Source: Syngnathus acus
Taxonomy: Eukaryota; Chordata; Actinopteri; Syngnathiformes; Syngnathidae
Assembly: GCF_901709675.1 (NCBI RefSeq)
Contig: NC_051097.1
Coordinates: forward strand, 5,706,039 to 5,770,038
Direction: 5' to 3'
DNA: 64,000 nt
Below are positions 26,169 through 39,510 of the stretch, in pieces. The stretch's first letter is position 1, and every line of letters begins with the position of its first letter. The position numbers and the translations under genes are program-made. The notes under the pieces were generated by a model, which was given only the letters and a program-made list of their open reading frames with translations, was not told where the DNA came from and searched no databases.

Positions 26169-27844
26169 CACTGGGACCCTTTCGTGGTGGCAACACACCC
26201 ACAAAAATGCCAACAAGGATAAAATAAGCTATTTAAACGCCACAAATGTTCAGATAGCTGAAGTGTCATGAAATTATGATGTATAGGGTTAAAGGTTTAA
26301 CTTTTTATATACTACATTTGGTTAAAGTTTTTGACTCCATAAAAGAACAAACAAAGAAGACACAGATGTGATACATTGTGCTTGTCAACCACTGCGGGGT
26401 TTATTTTGGGTTGTGTATGAGTAGACTGAATAAGCATGTCTAGCATGTTTTTTTTTGGAGGTTACATATGTGTGCCATACCATTTTAAAAAGGCAAAAAA
26501 ATAAAAATAAAGGAATGCACATTGTCAACAAGATTGACTCATCTTAGGAGTCCGGAGAAGACATCCACTATAAACTGGCAGCAGATGGGGATGGAAAATA
26601 CTGTTTGTGCAAAATTACCATCAAGTGTCACAACAACAACAAATACAAGATAACACAAGTAAGTGTTCGGACAAAACATTGGGTCCACCTGCTCCATCTA
26701 ATGACATCCAAAAATAATAACGCTTATTAATGCGCTTGCACTCTGTATTGCACCGAGAGCTGTTCCTAATGTTTTGACAACAACAAATCAAGGCAACACC
26801 CACATGCTGCTGCCGCTTTCACGCCACCACCTGTGGAGTGGGAGTGGGAGTTGCCATCTTCATCCACCAAATGTGTCCATTTATGTTTTTTTGTTTTTTT
26901 TTGCTTCGTTTCTTTATTTTGTGTTGGCAGGTTTGCTCATCTGCCCGCCGACGCATGTTCTTCATATAAGCAACAAAGCCAGCATAGGCAGGATGTTACT
27001 GCGACTGCGTGCAGTCAAATAGTCTGACGGCGACGTTTGCTTTCAACACAAGTGATGGTGTTAGCTGCCCCTTTAGCGACATTGGGGAATTCCCTTACAA
27101 ATAGGTGGCACAGATCAACAGTACACTCCAAAAGTATTGGAACGGCAAGGTCAATTCCTTTGTTTTTTGTATTATTTGTGTGACTTCGGAATTCATTGTG
27201 TGTGTATATACGTAATATATGTACCCCCCAGTTCTCTTCAGCCTCTCCACTCCACCCACTTAAACACGATCTCCCAAAGTTAATACCACCCCCATCCTCA
27301 ACACACACACACACACACACACTCCCTCCTACTATTGGCTTCGTCATACCCATGTGTCCGTTCTCCCCTATCCCACCCTTCCATGCCATCCTCCACTCCC
27401 CGCACACTCCCGTCAGGCCGTGGTGTTTTTCTTAGCCTCTCCTACACACTTTTCACACAGCTCCCCTCTGCCTAAATACACAACGTCGTCCCACACAAGC
27501 CGGGCCCGGATGACCCACTGAGAGAGGAAGGGAGAAGAGGGGGTGGGCAACAACACCATCGGGTGCTTTTCAAGGGTGGGTAGATGGAGGTAGATGACAG
27601 CCAACACAATTCATTTCAGCGGGATTTTGGATTCTCCTGTGGGCCACTTCGATATGACTACAATGAGCCATTATGTGAAACAAAATTGGAAGACTGCAAG
27701 TGCTGTCTTCAATGAAAGTATGTCGTCAGAGGAGTTGCTTTGACTTGTTTACTCCCCTCGGGATGGGGCCAGTCAATGCGGGACAATATAAAAGTATATT
27801 TAGTAGATGATAATAATCACCGTGCTCTATCAATATCCACATGA

Positions 27845-28085
27845 TGATTATGGCCGGCAGAGAGGAGAGGGCGCTGGTCACTTGTGGCTGAGAGTGGCTA
27901 AAATAGCCACGCCGCTAGTGACGGCAAAGAGTAGCGAGGCGATGGTAGCGCGCTGGCGGCAGCGTGCAAACCGCGCGCTGACACAAACGACACAAATGAC
28001 TGGCCTCGCGTGGCTTTCATCTCGACGGGGAAGCCGAGGCGCTGCTCAGACACAAGCGACGGCCCGCCAAAAAGACAAAGTATAA
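27845..28085. promoter_or_regulatory. isolated CpG-rich patch
   Basis: Unusually many CpG dinucleotides for the region (gccacgccgctagtgacgg, gtagcgcgctggcggcag, aaccgcgcgctgac, ctcgacggggaagccgagg), ending just before 'aaagtataaaaac'. Could be a small CpG island, enhancer or unannotated promoter. No coding signature recognised. Confidence 0.3.
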
Positions 28086-29026
28086 AAACATACAGTGCCG
28101 AAAGGCCAGGAAGCTTTTTATTTCTGCATCCCCGTGGCGGCTTTTACGGAGGAAGACGTTTTCCTTTTATATGACACGCTGCCTTGGCTAAATGTTTTTA
28201 TAAGCCTGAGTTTATTTAGTGTGCGTGGTAGAGAACCACAATTTACATAAATGCAGCTTGTTATAAAATACATCAAGTAGTGATGGTGCCTTGTAAAAGA
28301 ACTTTATGTTAAGCTAATGATAACATTAAATGTGATCCAATAAAAGAGCTGTATCAAATATTCAGCTTTTACAAAGCTTTCACACTTTTTTAACTATGCA
28401 TAGAAAATAGCCAATGTGGATTTTTTTCTGTGACACGCAGTAATGTTGGGCTGTTTTAACTATGGAAATTAAATAATTCAGATTTTACCAACAAAACTAT
28501 CCAAAGATAAACAAAATTAGGAAATTCTGTATGTATTATTCACTGTATGACACACTTAATGACATTATCTGTGGAAAAAGAATATATTCCCATTTTTACT
28601 ATAAATAAAAACTACAACAAACCAGACAGGGATTTAAAACCCAACAATAAAACAACCATAGATGTAAATGTACTTGTCTTATAAATGTAGATTTTGCACT
28701 ACTTTCATTTGAAATAACTCTATCTGTCACAAGCACTCATAGTAATGTCATTTTTGTGTGTGTTGCCAGGTCAATGTGCCCACTCAGCAGGCATGAGCAG
28801 GAGAGGAGGTGGGAAGATAAGCGAGGACAATGGAGGATGAGCGGCCTATCATATTGGCAATATATGACGCAAAGTATCACGATGCAACCAATAGGTCACA
28901 ATTGGAAGGAAGAACGCTCCATGCTGCAAGACAAGGTACTACAACTTTAAATTTTGATTTGCCTGTATACCCTTGTATATACTGATGTATCAATAATGTA
29001 AATACTGTATTTTAAGAGATGCGATA

Positions 29027-29028
<2 letters not shown>

Positions 29029-29090
<62 letters not shown>
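29029..29090 (+). repeat. (GT)n microsatellite
   Basis: About 62 bp of uninterrupted GT dinucleotides. Confidence 0.98.
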
Positions 29091-29091
<1 letters not shown>

Positions 29092-32000
29092 GGCACGGCC
29101 CCTGTCTACCAGCTGCCAGTGTGTAGCACTCAATCCGTCGGAGGCGCAGGCCTAATTACAGGCGCAAGGCTACAAATTTAGCCAGTATGCTAACCATAAC
29201 AGAGGAGGCAGCAGGGAGGGGATGGCCCGGAAAAGTCACAGGCCGGACGGGAGCTTCATGAGAGCGGACCACAGGGACGAGGAGGGAAGGGGGGGTGGGT
29301 TTGGCGGTCCTGCGACTCTATTTCAGGATGCGCCGCGCTCGTTATTTATCATCGTCTCCAACCTACAATTGACTAGCGAGCAAACCCCCGCCTCAGACAC
29401 AAACTCCCGCCCTGGCTTTTATGTCTTGCCAAACTTTTAAGAATATCCAATTAAAAAAAGAAAGAAAAAAAAAAAACAGGAGTCAAACGCTTACATACAA
29501 GCGTGTGGACAGTTTAGCGAGTGCGCGTGTTGGCAGTTCAACTCAAAGCTCACCCACAACTCTACCACTTCCACCCACAGTGTCCTCTATACAGCTGCTC
29601 TCGCTGAGCCAAACTCACACCTCAGCCTCATCCCTCGCTCCTCTCCTCGACAAAACCACCCTCCCTCCATCGGTCCAACCGTCCGTCCGGCTATTTGGCC
29701 ATACATCCAGATTCCATCCAACCGCCAATTATTACATTCATCTGTCATCTCGCCATAAATTCATCAAATAATCTCGTTTCTTCTACTGTACTAGCATCCT
29801 TGTATCAAAGTGTACTTGTGTTCTCAGTGAACTTGTGTCCTAGTCCACCTGCACACAAGTATAGCCCCTGGCAGGCGGTGGTTGTAACTGTACTTGTGTA
29901 CTTGAATCAGAGTGCCTCATTGTCCCATCTTAATGTGTGTACTTGTGTCCTATTGTGATGTCATCGGCCTGTGTTCGTAACATTGCGCCCTACCTTTAAA
30001 CCTCTCACTGTGTATTCGTCCAATCAAGAATAATCCTCAGGATGATGGGATGATTGGAAAGAAGCGATGACTCAGTAACAAAGTCAACAAGAACAGAGGA
30101 GTTGACTCACACAACAGCCCGTGTTGAGGCTCTGTTCAATGTTTGTTTGCTCTTTAGCACTCCTTTGACTCTTTGCTTACAAGTGTGTCAGGTCTTAATT
30201 TCTTTTCTAAAGGTTTTTTTAAATTACTTTTTTCTCCTCCCAATTTGAACAATTTAAAAAAAAAATCAGAATGTCAATTTTGAGTGAAACTTACCTTTCT
30301 TCTTATGACCAAGATAACCAAAATCAACAATAAGCTGTAAAGTGCATTTCTTGAATTGAAGACGCTGAGGCACGTATAGAACGCAAGACAAGTTGTTGTT
30401 TTTTGTTTGTCCAAGACGCGGTGCGGCCCGATTAGATGAGTCGAGACACGTAAGGGATGACATTCAGAAAGGATGGTGATGAGTCATGTGTGAATTTCAC
30501 AGTCAGCAGATCGTGACCCACTTTGAACGCGTTAGACGTCCTTCTAAGTCGCCGTCATGAAGTCGGTTTTTACATCCATCTATACATCCCCTCAACCACT
30601 TTTTGGACAAACATAAATAAAAATTCTTTCGTTTCTGAAGTGATCCGACCCAAGCAGAAACCCACACGCACCCAGATTAGTTGCGGCCGATGGGCAAAGT
30701 AACCCGGTGCTCACCTTTCAGAAGCGACGCCCACCGTCGGTTGGAGCTCTGCCGTGTCAGCGTTGCATTATGGGGAATGAGGAGGAGTGGGTGGGTGGGT
30801 TGTTTGACCTCTTGACCTTACAGCTAAACTGGCTCAGGGCATGTCTATATCTCCCGATGCCGATCGATTGCTCTCCACCTCTAAACTTTTTTTTAATAAA
30901 AGGACCTCCTGGGCTTGTCATACTTTTACACAGCTGCCCTCCAGCTCATTAAATTCCATATACAGTTGTGCATTATTAACCTGCATTTTTCTTTTTTCTT
31001 TTTTTTAAATAAGGAAAAGTTATATGCTCATTAACATAAGATTTTGCCCACACACCATTAAATGCAATGTTCAAGTTAGCTGATCTTGACAGATTAAAAA
31101 TATATTGTACATAAAATATTTTTATCTTGTACTTTTTGAAGAAAAAGAGCCCTTTAAAAAAAAGCAAAGAAACTCTGACACGGAACCATTTAAGCATTTT
31201 GTATCTTTGCAAGCACAACACACAACTGTGTCGATATTAAGCACTAGTCGATGACTGTTCCATTTCCCCCCCACCTCCTTTTCCATGTCCTCATCCCTCC
31301 ACCCCATCCGCCTCTGATTCCTTTCCTGGCCGCCTGAGAAGCAGAGGCGCAGCTCAAGGCGCTGACCTCGCCCCCGAGACCCCCAGGAGGGATGATGACC
31401 ATTTCTTGGCTTCCGGGTGTCTCGGACGAAAATAGCACCGAGCCAGTTGCCTTCACTGCCTATTAGTGCTGTCCATGACATCGGCGGACATGACACGACG
31501 TTTAACATACAGGGACTAATGATCTGTGCAAATGTTCAAGTTCTTCAAAAGTGACATCATTGCTGCATGATGCCATGATGGGAGGAGAGCAGGGAGGAGG
31601 TTCAAGAGGTGCAACATGTGATGACGATAAAGATGTGAGTAAGACATCTGAAAAGCCAGATATTATTAGTATAAAGAGAGTGCAGGATTCATGTCCATGT
31701 CTACGGGAATAAGTTTTGCTTCTGGTTTTTGGCTACGTTTAACACATGCAGTAATTACACGTGGCTCTTATGGCTACATGCAGCATACCGCATTCAAGAG
31801 CTTTTTTTTTTTTTTTTTTCGGAATTCAATTGGATTTTGTGCAAAAATGCACTCAAGTAAAAGTAGAAAAGAAATATTTTGGGGGTGATGCTGTATTTAG
31901 TTGTGTAAATTACAAAAATGCTAAGCAGAGCTATAGTAAAGTATTTACAATGATTCTCAATTTTTTTTTATAGCCGGAGTCATGCAACTTTCAGCTTTTT

Positions 32001-34280
32001 ATTCTCATACATTATATAAATATATAATTTAATTTACTGTTGAAATAATACATTGTTAAATTACGTCTTCTTTTTCTAACAACAAACAAAACAATTATAA
32101 CTTCTCAAAAATTACCATATTTTACTTTATTCTGGAATCTTATGACTTTTTTTCCCCTAAAAATCAACTATGTGCAACTTCACTTTACATATATATGAAT
32201 TTTGGTATTTGCAAAATACAATTGTCATGTATGAAATATTTTTCTTAAAAAAAATCCAACTTTAATTTTAAAGTTAGTTTGAATGTTCCAAATTCATTCT
32301 TGAAAGTTCTGACTTATTTTTGTATTAAAAAAAAGAAAAGAGAAAGAAAAAAAAATACTTACTTGATTGGCTTGTTTTCACACGTCTAGTTGACCTGAGA
32401 ACAAATTTGCATTCTTTTCTTGGAATTCTATTTTTCTGACATTGCAAGTACCAACAAAATTTTGGTGTGTAGAAGTGACAGGATTAGGTGGTTGTGCCTT
32501 GGCTGAGATTTTACAAGAGCTCTGAGTTGAATGAAGCCTTTATTGGCCAAGGTGGTAAAATAAACACCAATCTGTACACAAATGATCAAATTAGTGTGAT
32601 GTACTGCTCAACAAACATTTACAGCAGTGTGATACATGATGTGCACTCACATGCACGCACTTGTACCAAGCATGCGGTCATTGTTGTTTTACAGGCTTTT
32701 TTTTTCATGTTTGCAGTCGCCAAACAGCCGTTTATTTTGGCGGAACCAAATAAGAAGCTAGTAGTTAGAAGGAAGAAGAGACCAAAAAAAGAACAAAACT
32801 AAAAACGTTTTAATTATGATTCCATCAAACGTGGACTTTGATTTTGGATGTTTGCTTGTCATGGTAAATTTGAGAAATGAAGTCTAATTGTGGATGTTTG
32901 GTAACTTGTTTTGTACAAAAAAAAAAAAAAATGATGCGAAGTTGCTTCACAAAATTTAAAAAAAAATTATTGATGTCATATAAGTTCATACTTTTTTTTT
33001 TCTTGAAGAAATACTCCGCTTTTTAAGTTTTGGCTTTGCTTTGAAACAAAACTGACAGTTTCTCAAAGAATGAGGGAAAGAAACTATTGTATTCTTGTAA
33101 ATCAACTTTTATTCCTGAAAACATCATTTTTATTCTTGGGGAAAAAAGCATGTCAAGATCTGACTTTTCCTCTTGAAAAACTCTATTATGATTTGCCAAT
33201 TCAACTTTTTCTTTCAGAAAAAAAATCTCTTTATTCTCATAAATTATCATTTGTGTTTCTATAAATAAACTCATTAAAATAAGAGTGCAACTGTATGACC
33301 TCCACATCAATTATCTTCCATCCAAAAAGTGAAGCCAATCAAAACAGTTTAAGCATTTGTCCCATCCACTCCACATTATGCATTGCAAATGGCGGCTGTA
33401 TGTGAGGGAAGGTGTTGAGGGGCGTGCAAGTAATGAAGCTCATGCAACGTGAGAAGGCCAATTAAAGCTTACGTGTGGTGGCCGCCACCATGCTGTGCTT
33501 GGGCTCCCTCCGGGCTAAAAGACACAAGCTAGTAAACACTTTCTCTCTCACACACACACACGGACGCACACCCAACAGTTCCCAAAAATTTGATTGACAC
33601 TTTGGATTTTCTGCCTCATTTAGCAACATGCATACGGCAAAACATTAGCAACAGCGATGTAGTGCAGCTCCTTTTCCCCCAAAGGAAAACAATTAATAAA
33701 TAAACCATTATTCTTCATTCATAGACATTAATGCGTTTACTGCAGAGAACTGTTGTACTCTGTTGCTAACCAAAACAGCATTTAGTTTGGAGATTCATTT
33801 TGAAAATGAAAAGACGATTGCATGTTTTGTTATTATCCCTAAAATATATAGAATGTTTATACAGTGCATTTCTGTCCATCACAGTTGAGCATTTTCATCC
33901 TCTTGGAAATGTAAAACCACAAAGCATTTTGGAGGAAGGACAATGTGAAGGATGAGGGGGTGTCGCAAGGGTCCACCGGTGTCAGCCGTTGCATGGGGTC
34001 ATCGTGGGGGAGGTGAAAATTAAAGCACGCGGGTGACGTCTTGCACCTAGCTACCTTGCCCTCAATGGGATCAGTGACCTGTGTATGTGTGTGCGTGCAT
34101 GTGAGTGTGTGAAAAACACACATGCAGGTAGGTGAGTCTCAGGTGGAGCTGCTGTCGCTGCATATTTGAGGCCTATCATCACTTAGGTGGTGAGGCCGTA
34201 AGAGCACGCACAAAACATTCTGATGGCAGTGTGTGCGTGTTTGTGTGTGAGTAATATTAAAGGGCCATCGTCATTTTGTT

Positions 34281-34440
34281 ATTTTATGTCTATGGCTATC
34301 GTCACACTTTTCCTCTTTGTCGTCACTGATAAGCTTCTGTCGTGACATATAAAAAAATTTTGACTTCTGCATTATAACTTTCATTTCCCTTCAGAAGATG
34401 AGGAACAGAGTGATGACAACCATAGAACCGGAAATAAAAT
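34281..34440. mobile_element. small inverted-repeat element (MITE-like)
   Basis: About 160 bp with related terminal inverted repeats. The left end reads ATTTTATGTCTATGGCTATC then GTCACAC...TTCCTC (34281-34315). The right end, reverse complemented, reads ATTTTATTTCCGGTTCTATG then GTTGTCATCACTC...TTCCTC (34401-34440). No coding capacity. A target-site duplication was not resolved. Related single ends lie at 22.0-22.3 and 26.1 kb. Confidence 0.55.
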
Positions 34441-36553
34441 AAAAAACACATGAAGACAAGGTGAAATATAATGAAAAATGTTCAAATTAATCGGCAAAAT
34501 AATTTAACAAATTTTACCAAATGATTGCGTCACCCTTTGAGTTTTTTTTTTCCAACACAGTGGACATTATTATTCAAAATGATTTTTTTGGGCCCTGCTA
34601 AAATGAACCCCGTGTCAAATTAAAATGCATACGACAGATGAAAATATCCTAAATGTTTTTTTCTTTTCCTGTCTATGCTGCAGCCATATGCGTGCGTGTT
34701 AGTGGCCTGCATACGCGTACTACCGGGGGGACCATGTGACTCAGCGTGGCTTTCGCCAGCCACATCATCGGGATGTCCTGGCACATAGACCATAATCATC
34801 TCCCGACATTAAAGGCCACTCGTTTTTCTCTAGTGTGTAATAAAAGGGGACTTCCACCAAAACAGCTTATAACTTTCTACAAATCACGTTCCACCAAAAG
34901 GCTTCCGTGTTGGTGTTTATTCCCACTTGTGAAGGAGACTCAGACGACACTCTGACAGACTTGGGCTCATTTTTGGGTTTGTCAAGTCACGCAGTTTTGG
35001 GTCAAGTTAATAGTTATTGTGGCTTGAAAGTAGTTATGTTGTGCGCTACTGTAAATGGGTTAACAGGTCTCGAGAGTAGGTCTTGTCCCAGAATATGATG
35101 ACTGACACGTAGACTGAAAAGCACATTAGTAGGACAGTATAATCATAAATGAACTTGTCAGGTGCTCTAGTAAATATAATGACTCGATAAATCTTTCAGA
35201 CTGACTACTATAGTATGAAACCCGTTTAAAAAAAAAAAAGAGAAAATGAAATGCAAAATAAATAGGTGATTTTTATGCTCACGCCCACAACGTCACAAAC
35301 ACCCCTTTTTATTTGCGCCGGTCTACAAAAATACTAAAATTAAATTTTCTACAAAAAAACGCTGTAAACATGGGTGAAATAAGTTTAAAAAATTTTAATC
35401 AACATTTAAAAAAAATAAAGGTCCCTTTCTGTATATAATCACTGACATGTAGATCGTCAAACAACTGCCTAAACAAGGCCTAAAAGCCGGCCAATGACAA
35501 AAAAGCACCAAATTATACCGTGAGGGCATTTCTCCCAACATCGCTCATTGGCAACGCTCCAAATGAGTGGGATGAGGACGAAGAAAGGCTGTTGTTGGAC
35601 AAGCGAGACAGATAAAAAAGGGGAAAAAGAGAGACAGCAAGCCAGTGAAGGTCAATGTTATAGACGGGAGGCCAAACTCTGAGAAAGTCTCCAAATGAAG
35701 CGGCCAGAGGGGGGAGGAAAGCGAGGGAGGGTGTAATCTCTGGCTTCACCAGAATTGAGAGGAGGGTGGGGAGGCTTTTGGACCTCGCTTCACACACACG
35801 CACAAACAAGTTGGCCATGCCAGGCGGTTAGGTGGGAGGATGTAAGGGAGAGGGCTCCACCCTTGAGCTGCAGCTTTGTTGTGTGACACATAGGCAGCCC
35901 ACCCTTGCATTCCCACCCCTAAATTTGGCCTTGAATACAATTGCAGGTTTTGAGGGCAACAAATCGGACCCGGCCACGCAGGCGGTACCGACTCGACGCA
36001 GAACTGGCCCAAAACGAAAAATGACTCGAGGAAAGAGGAGGAGGAGGTACGCCGGTTTCTTTAACTCAGTTTCAGCCCCCAAACTTTAAAGTTCTGTTTA
36101 AGAATTACATAACATACAGATACAAAATTCATACTCCCCATTGACTTGTCGAGGAGCAACTACAAAATTTAGTGAGCAAAATTAATCACAAATGAATGTA
36201 TCAAAAACATTTCATGTGACAGTATAAAACTGTATTTTGCAAAACATATTATCATAAAAATATATCATGGCTGCACTTCCACAAGGCAGGGCCACCTCAT
36301 AAAATGTGCAAACTTATTTTTTTCTATGGCAAGATGCGTATTTCATTGTGGCTTTTGCTGCAAGTGTTTTTTTTTTCCCTTTTCTTTTTTTTAATAGCTG
36401 AAAAGTGTGTGGCTGCAGCTACCAGAGTAGATTTTTTTTTTTTCATGACCTCTAACGCAGGACACATTTCTCTCCCCACCGCTTCATACTGGCTGTAAAC
36501 ATGTGTGTATTGGACACACACTCCCACACACATATACACACGCACACACACAC

Positions 36554-36559
<6 letters not shown>

Positions 36560-36648
<89 letters not shown>
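36560..36648 (+). repeat. (CA)n microsatellite
   Basis: About 89 bp of uninterrupted CA, with imperfect CA/TA repeats extending back to about 36514. All open frames across it (poly-CV, poly-HT) are artefacts. Confidence 0.98.
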
Positions 36649-36650
<2 letters not shown>

Positions 36651-38665
36651 CTTTATTCTGAGTGTGCATCCCACCCCGATGACCGCTTTGAGCTTTCTGT
36701 CATTCTCCACCACTGGCCCACTGCTGTGTAATTACCATTTGTAACACATATACACACACATGAGTGTGTGTACACACAGGTGCATGGAAACACAATTATA
36801 CACTCATAATTATACCCATTGCGTGCACGTGCAATGATAACAAGAGCAATAAGGATGAACCGATAGGACAAAATGAGGGTTGGTGTTTACAAGATTCACT
36901 GCTTGATAGCTTTTCTTTTCATGTGCATTTGTTTTTTATTCATATTTAAAAACAAGTCTTACTTCCAATTCTTTAACAAGCCTATTTAAAAAGCAATATC
37001 ATTTATAAATGCATACATTAAATATGGCCTGCAATTGGCTTGTGTCTATTTAAAAAAAAAAAAAAGAATTTCCAACTTTTATGCCACATTACCAAAAATA
37101 GTGAATTGGTGAGTTTTTCTGCAAATAATGGAGGAAAGGTTAAAAAAAATCTGCTCATAGATGAATGTGGAGGACATCTATAAGATTTTCTTTCTCGCCA
37201 GTTGAAGGTCATGAGTATACTTCTCCCACCCTGTATCCTTCCTCCCATGCTCCCTTCCTGTAGTCCTCCCTGCACCTGATATCATTTTCACCCCCACCCC
37301 GAGAGTTTGAACTCCCCCATCCTTCCACCCTCCCTCCTCACCACGTGTTTGCCGGTTGAACTTCCCTCTGTGTTCCATCTGCCCCTTTGCCACCTCTCCC
37401 ACTGCCTCGCAGCAGACCCACCTACTCAACGGGTGCTCGGCGCAGGCAAGCAAGGCAAGGCATCGCCGCTGTGGTGCACTAACTCAGCGGGAGGGGAGAC
37501 TGTCGGGCTGCCGGGTGTCAAAAGCGATGGACCTGCAGCCTCCAAGGAGCAGACAAAGTGTGGCTATGAAGCTCATGTGAGGAATGCTGTGTTTATATTG
37601 GACATGCGGGTGCTCCACTATGTTGTGTGCGTTCAGGTTTCCTTACTTGCAAACTAGTCCCCCGTCCATGTTACCTTACTATAAGTTAGTTGCATGGGTT
37701 TTTTAAACAACAACTAACTAGTTCCAGTTGACTCAGACGTGTTGTTGTCACTCCACAATGCAGAGTGTGCCATTGCTAATCAAAACAGCAGCACCTACCA
37801 AGGCATTCTCTTGGATGAATTAAAGTGTGGTGTTTCCTGTACAGTACGAATGAACATGAAAATGCATATGTAGACTATACTAGCTTGTTCCAGTAGCATC
37901 TGACTCCACAATGTTATTTGCTTGGGCTTGCTAACCAAAACAGCAGCACCGACCAAGGCCTTGAAACTGTCTCTTGGATGAATGAATAGGTGATGGAAAT
38001 TTCTTTAAAATTACTATTTGACCTGGCTCTCCCTTTTTTTTCATAATTAAAACAAAATAAAAGTAGAATTTGCACAACAAAAGTAGAATAATTAAAATAA
38101 TAAAAACATTTGAAAACTGCAATATACATGGGACGAACGAAAACTCAAACTAAATATTCTTCTTTTTCTTATTTATATAAGCCTCAAACTAAATATTATT
38201 TGTTATTATTTTCTTTTGTGTATAGCAGCACATATTTAATCAAATAACATAACATTATGTAACATTATTATTCAAGTTCTTCAAGAGCTTTATTGTGATT
38301 TTTTTTCCCCTGACATGAAACTGCTCTATCTTGCCACGTTTTGTACTGATGATGATATAATGCGTTGACACCCACTGAAGTGTGCTTGTATTGTATTAGA
38401 TTAATACACAGCATTTTGCGCTATCTTTCAGTTTATGATTTGTGTGCTGCCCCCACCTACTGGCTGCAAATCTAATGTTGTTTTTGTTACTCAACAAAAT
38501 GGCACTGGGCCCATTTGTGGGCAGTCGCTTCCCACACAGGCACACGGAAATATCATCACTGCTAATTGGTGCCTTGCTGGTACCCATTCCTCAAGCCTGA
38601 GGAGCAAAGAAAAATAGATATTTCTATGTCATGCATATATTTTATCTACAGTGTTCGTTTACTAT

Positions 38666-38775
38666 GAAGGGCTAGTGGTTTGTGCATCCGACTCACAGTT
38701 GTGAGGTTGAAGGTTTGAATCCGATAGGGCTTTGTATGGTCTCCCTGCGCCTGCTTGAGTTTTCTGTGGTGACTT
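38666..38775 (+). mobile_element. tRNA-derived SINE fragment
   Basis: 'Agggctagtggtttgtgcat', 'ccgactcacagttgtgaggt', the box B-like GGTTTGAATCC (38712-38722) and 'tctccctgcgcctgcttgag' then ttttctgtgg follow the order of the common fish tRNA-SINE. Too diverged to be a functional tRNA. Confidence 0.65.
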
Positions 38776-38969
38776 TGGATTACTGACATTTTACATCTTT
38801 ATAGACTTACTACCTCCCAAGTAACTACAAATGATTGTTGACTAAAGTGTTGCCGCTTACATCTCAATTTATTTTGAGCAAGCTTCACTTTTGATACCGT
38901 CCACAAGGGGTCATGATTTTGTTAAAGTGGTTCTCAACTGTGGTGTCCAGCATTTTTTTTTTGCTATTA

Positions 38970-39020
38970 TGCCTCACCTACCACTTTATTAGGTATACCT
39001 GCACAAACCCTTCATGGCAA
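38970..39020 (-). repeat. fragment of a 'TTATTAGGTACACCT' interspersed repeat
   Basis: 'Ctaccactttattaggtata' followed by cctgcacaaaccc matches a phrase I recognise as recurrent in fish repeats. A similar reverse phrase (gtgtacctaatgaagtgtcc) lies at 59482-59501. Confidence 0.4.
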
Positions 39021-39181
39021 TTAAATGGACTGACCTGTAATTTATAGGGATGAACATCATTTGTTTTCCATTTTATCTAACAAAATTGATTGAACCAAAG
39101 CTGTATTTTGAAGAAATGCATGCCTGTGAAAAAATATTATAATTTTTCATGATACATCTTTTTATGCAGTTCATTTCCAGT

Positions 39182-39381
39182 TAGTGATGTGCATTCCAGT
39201 TCTTTTAGGTGAACTGAATCTTTAGAATCAGTTCACTCAAAAGATTCGGCACCGACACCTACTGGTTGAAGTCATATGAACTGAAAAAAGAACGAATCAC
39301 TGTAGGAAGTGATTCGTTCACTCTCGTTCACTGAAAAGAGTCGTACTTTTGAACGAATCGTTCACTCACGAGCCAACACTA
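39182..39381. mobile_element. complete hAT-type non-autonomous element (MITE)
   Basis: A 200-bp element flanked by a perfect 8-bp direct duplication TTTCCAGT (39174-39181 and 39382-39389). Ends are TAGTGATG and, reverse complemented, TAGTGTTG, resembling hAT termini (CAGTGNTG). The interior is rich in short inverted words (gaactgaatc, gattcgttcac, gaacgaatcgttcac) and has no transposase. The 8-bp duplication is diagnostic of the hAT superfamily among common fish elements. Confidence 0.85.
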
Positions 39382-39437
39382 TTTCCAGTAATTATTCCTG
39401 CATACCTTTTGTCCGCAAGCGCTGCTTTTGTACATTG

Positions 39438-39457
39438 ACTACATGTCCCATGATGCA
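39438..39457 (+). promoter_or_regulatory. ctif: ZNF143/Staf (SBS)-like site, putative ctif promoter
   Basis: ACTACATGTCCCATGATGCA closely matches the ACTACAATTCCCA..ATGC pattern of the SBS motif bound by ZNF143/THAP11, which is typical of vertebrate core promoters. It sits in a locally CpG-containing stretch ending in a donor at 39684, in the right place and orientation for ctif exon 1. A CRE-like GACGTCAC is 46 bp downstream. Confidence 0.5.
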
Positions 39458-39502
39458 CCCGCTCCGGCTTGCACGTGTCATCGCTGCCAGCAAACCGGAC
39501 CA

Positions 39503-39510
39503 GACGTCAC
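39503..39510 (+). promoter_or_regulatory. ctif: CRE-like site
   Basis: GACGTCAC shares seven bases with the TGACGTCA CREB/ATF palindrome, inside the putative ctif promoter. Site prediction only. Confidence 0.35.

Larger units (their letters stand above)
20428..39181. other. large gene-free region between zbtb7c and ctif
   Basis: About 19 kb between divergent genes in which no coding gene is recognised. Contents: GT/CA microsatellites, a degenerate GGTTAGG-like tract (21238-21352), copies of an inverted-repeat family (22.0-22.3, 26.1 and 34.3 kb), a CpG-rich patch (27845-28085), a SINE fragment (38666-38775) and scattered poly-A/T. Open frames of 60-170 codons occur by chance or in simple repeats. 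Such deserts beside developmental transcription-factor genes often hold enhancers, which cannot be identified from one genome. Confidence 0.55.

Noticed and set aside
31122-31508. A 128-codon minus-strand frame
   Set aside because: Low-complexity Gly/Arg/Lys content from a purine-rich stretch; no family recognised.
36452-36744. Several overlapping open frames encoding poly-CV or poly-HT
   Set aside because: They are read through the (CA)n microsatellite and carry no other sequence of note.
38666-38775. tRNA gene suggested by the box B-like GGTTTGAATCC
   Set aside because: No clover-leaf or anticodon arm could be folded and the downstream text matches a SINE body.
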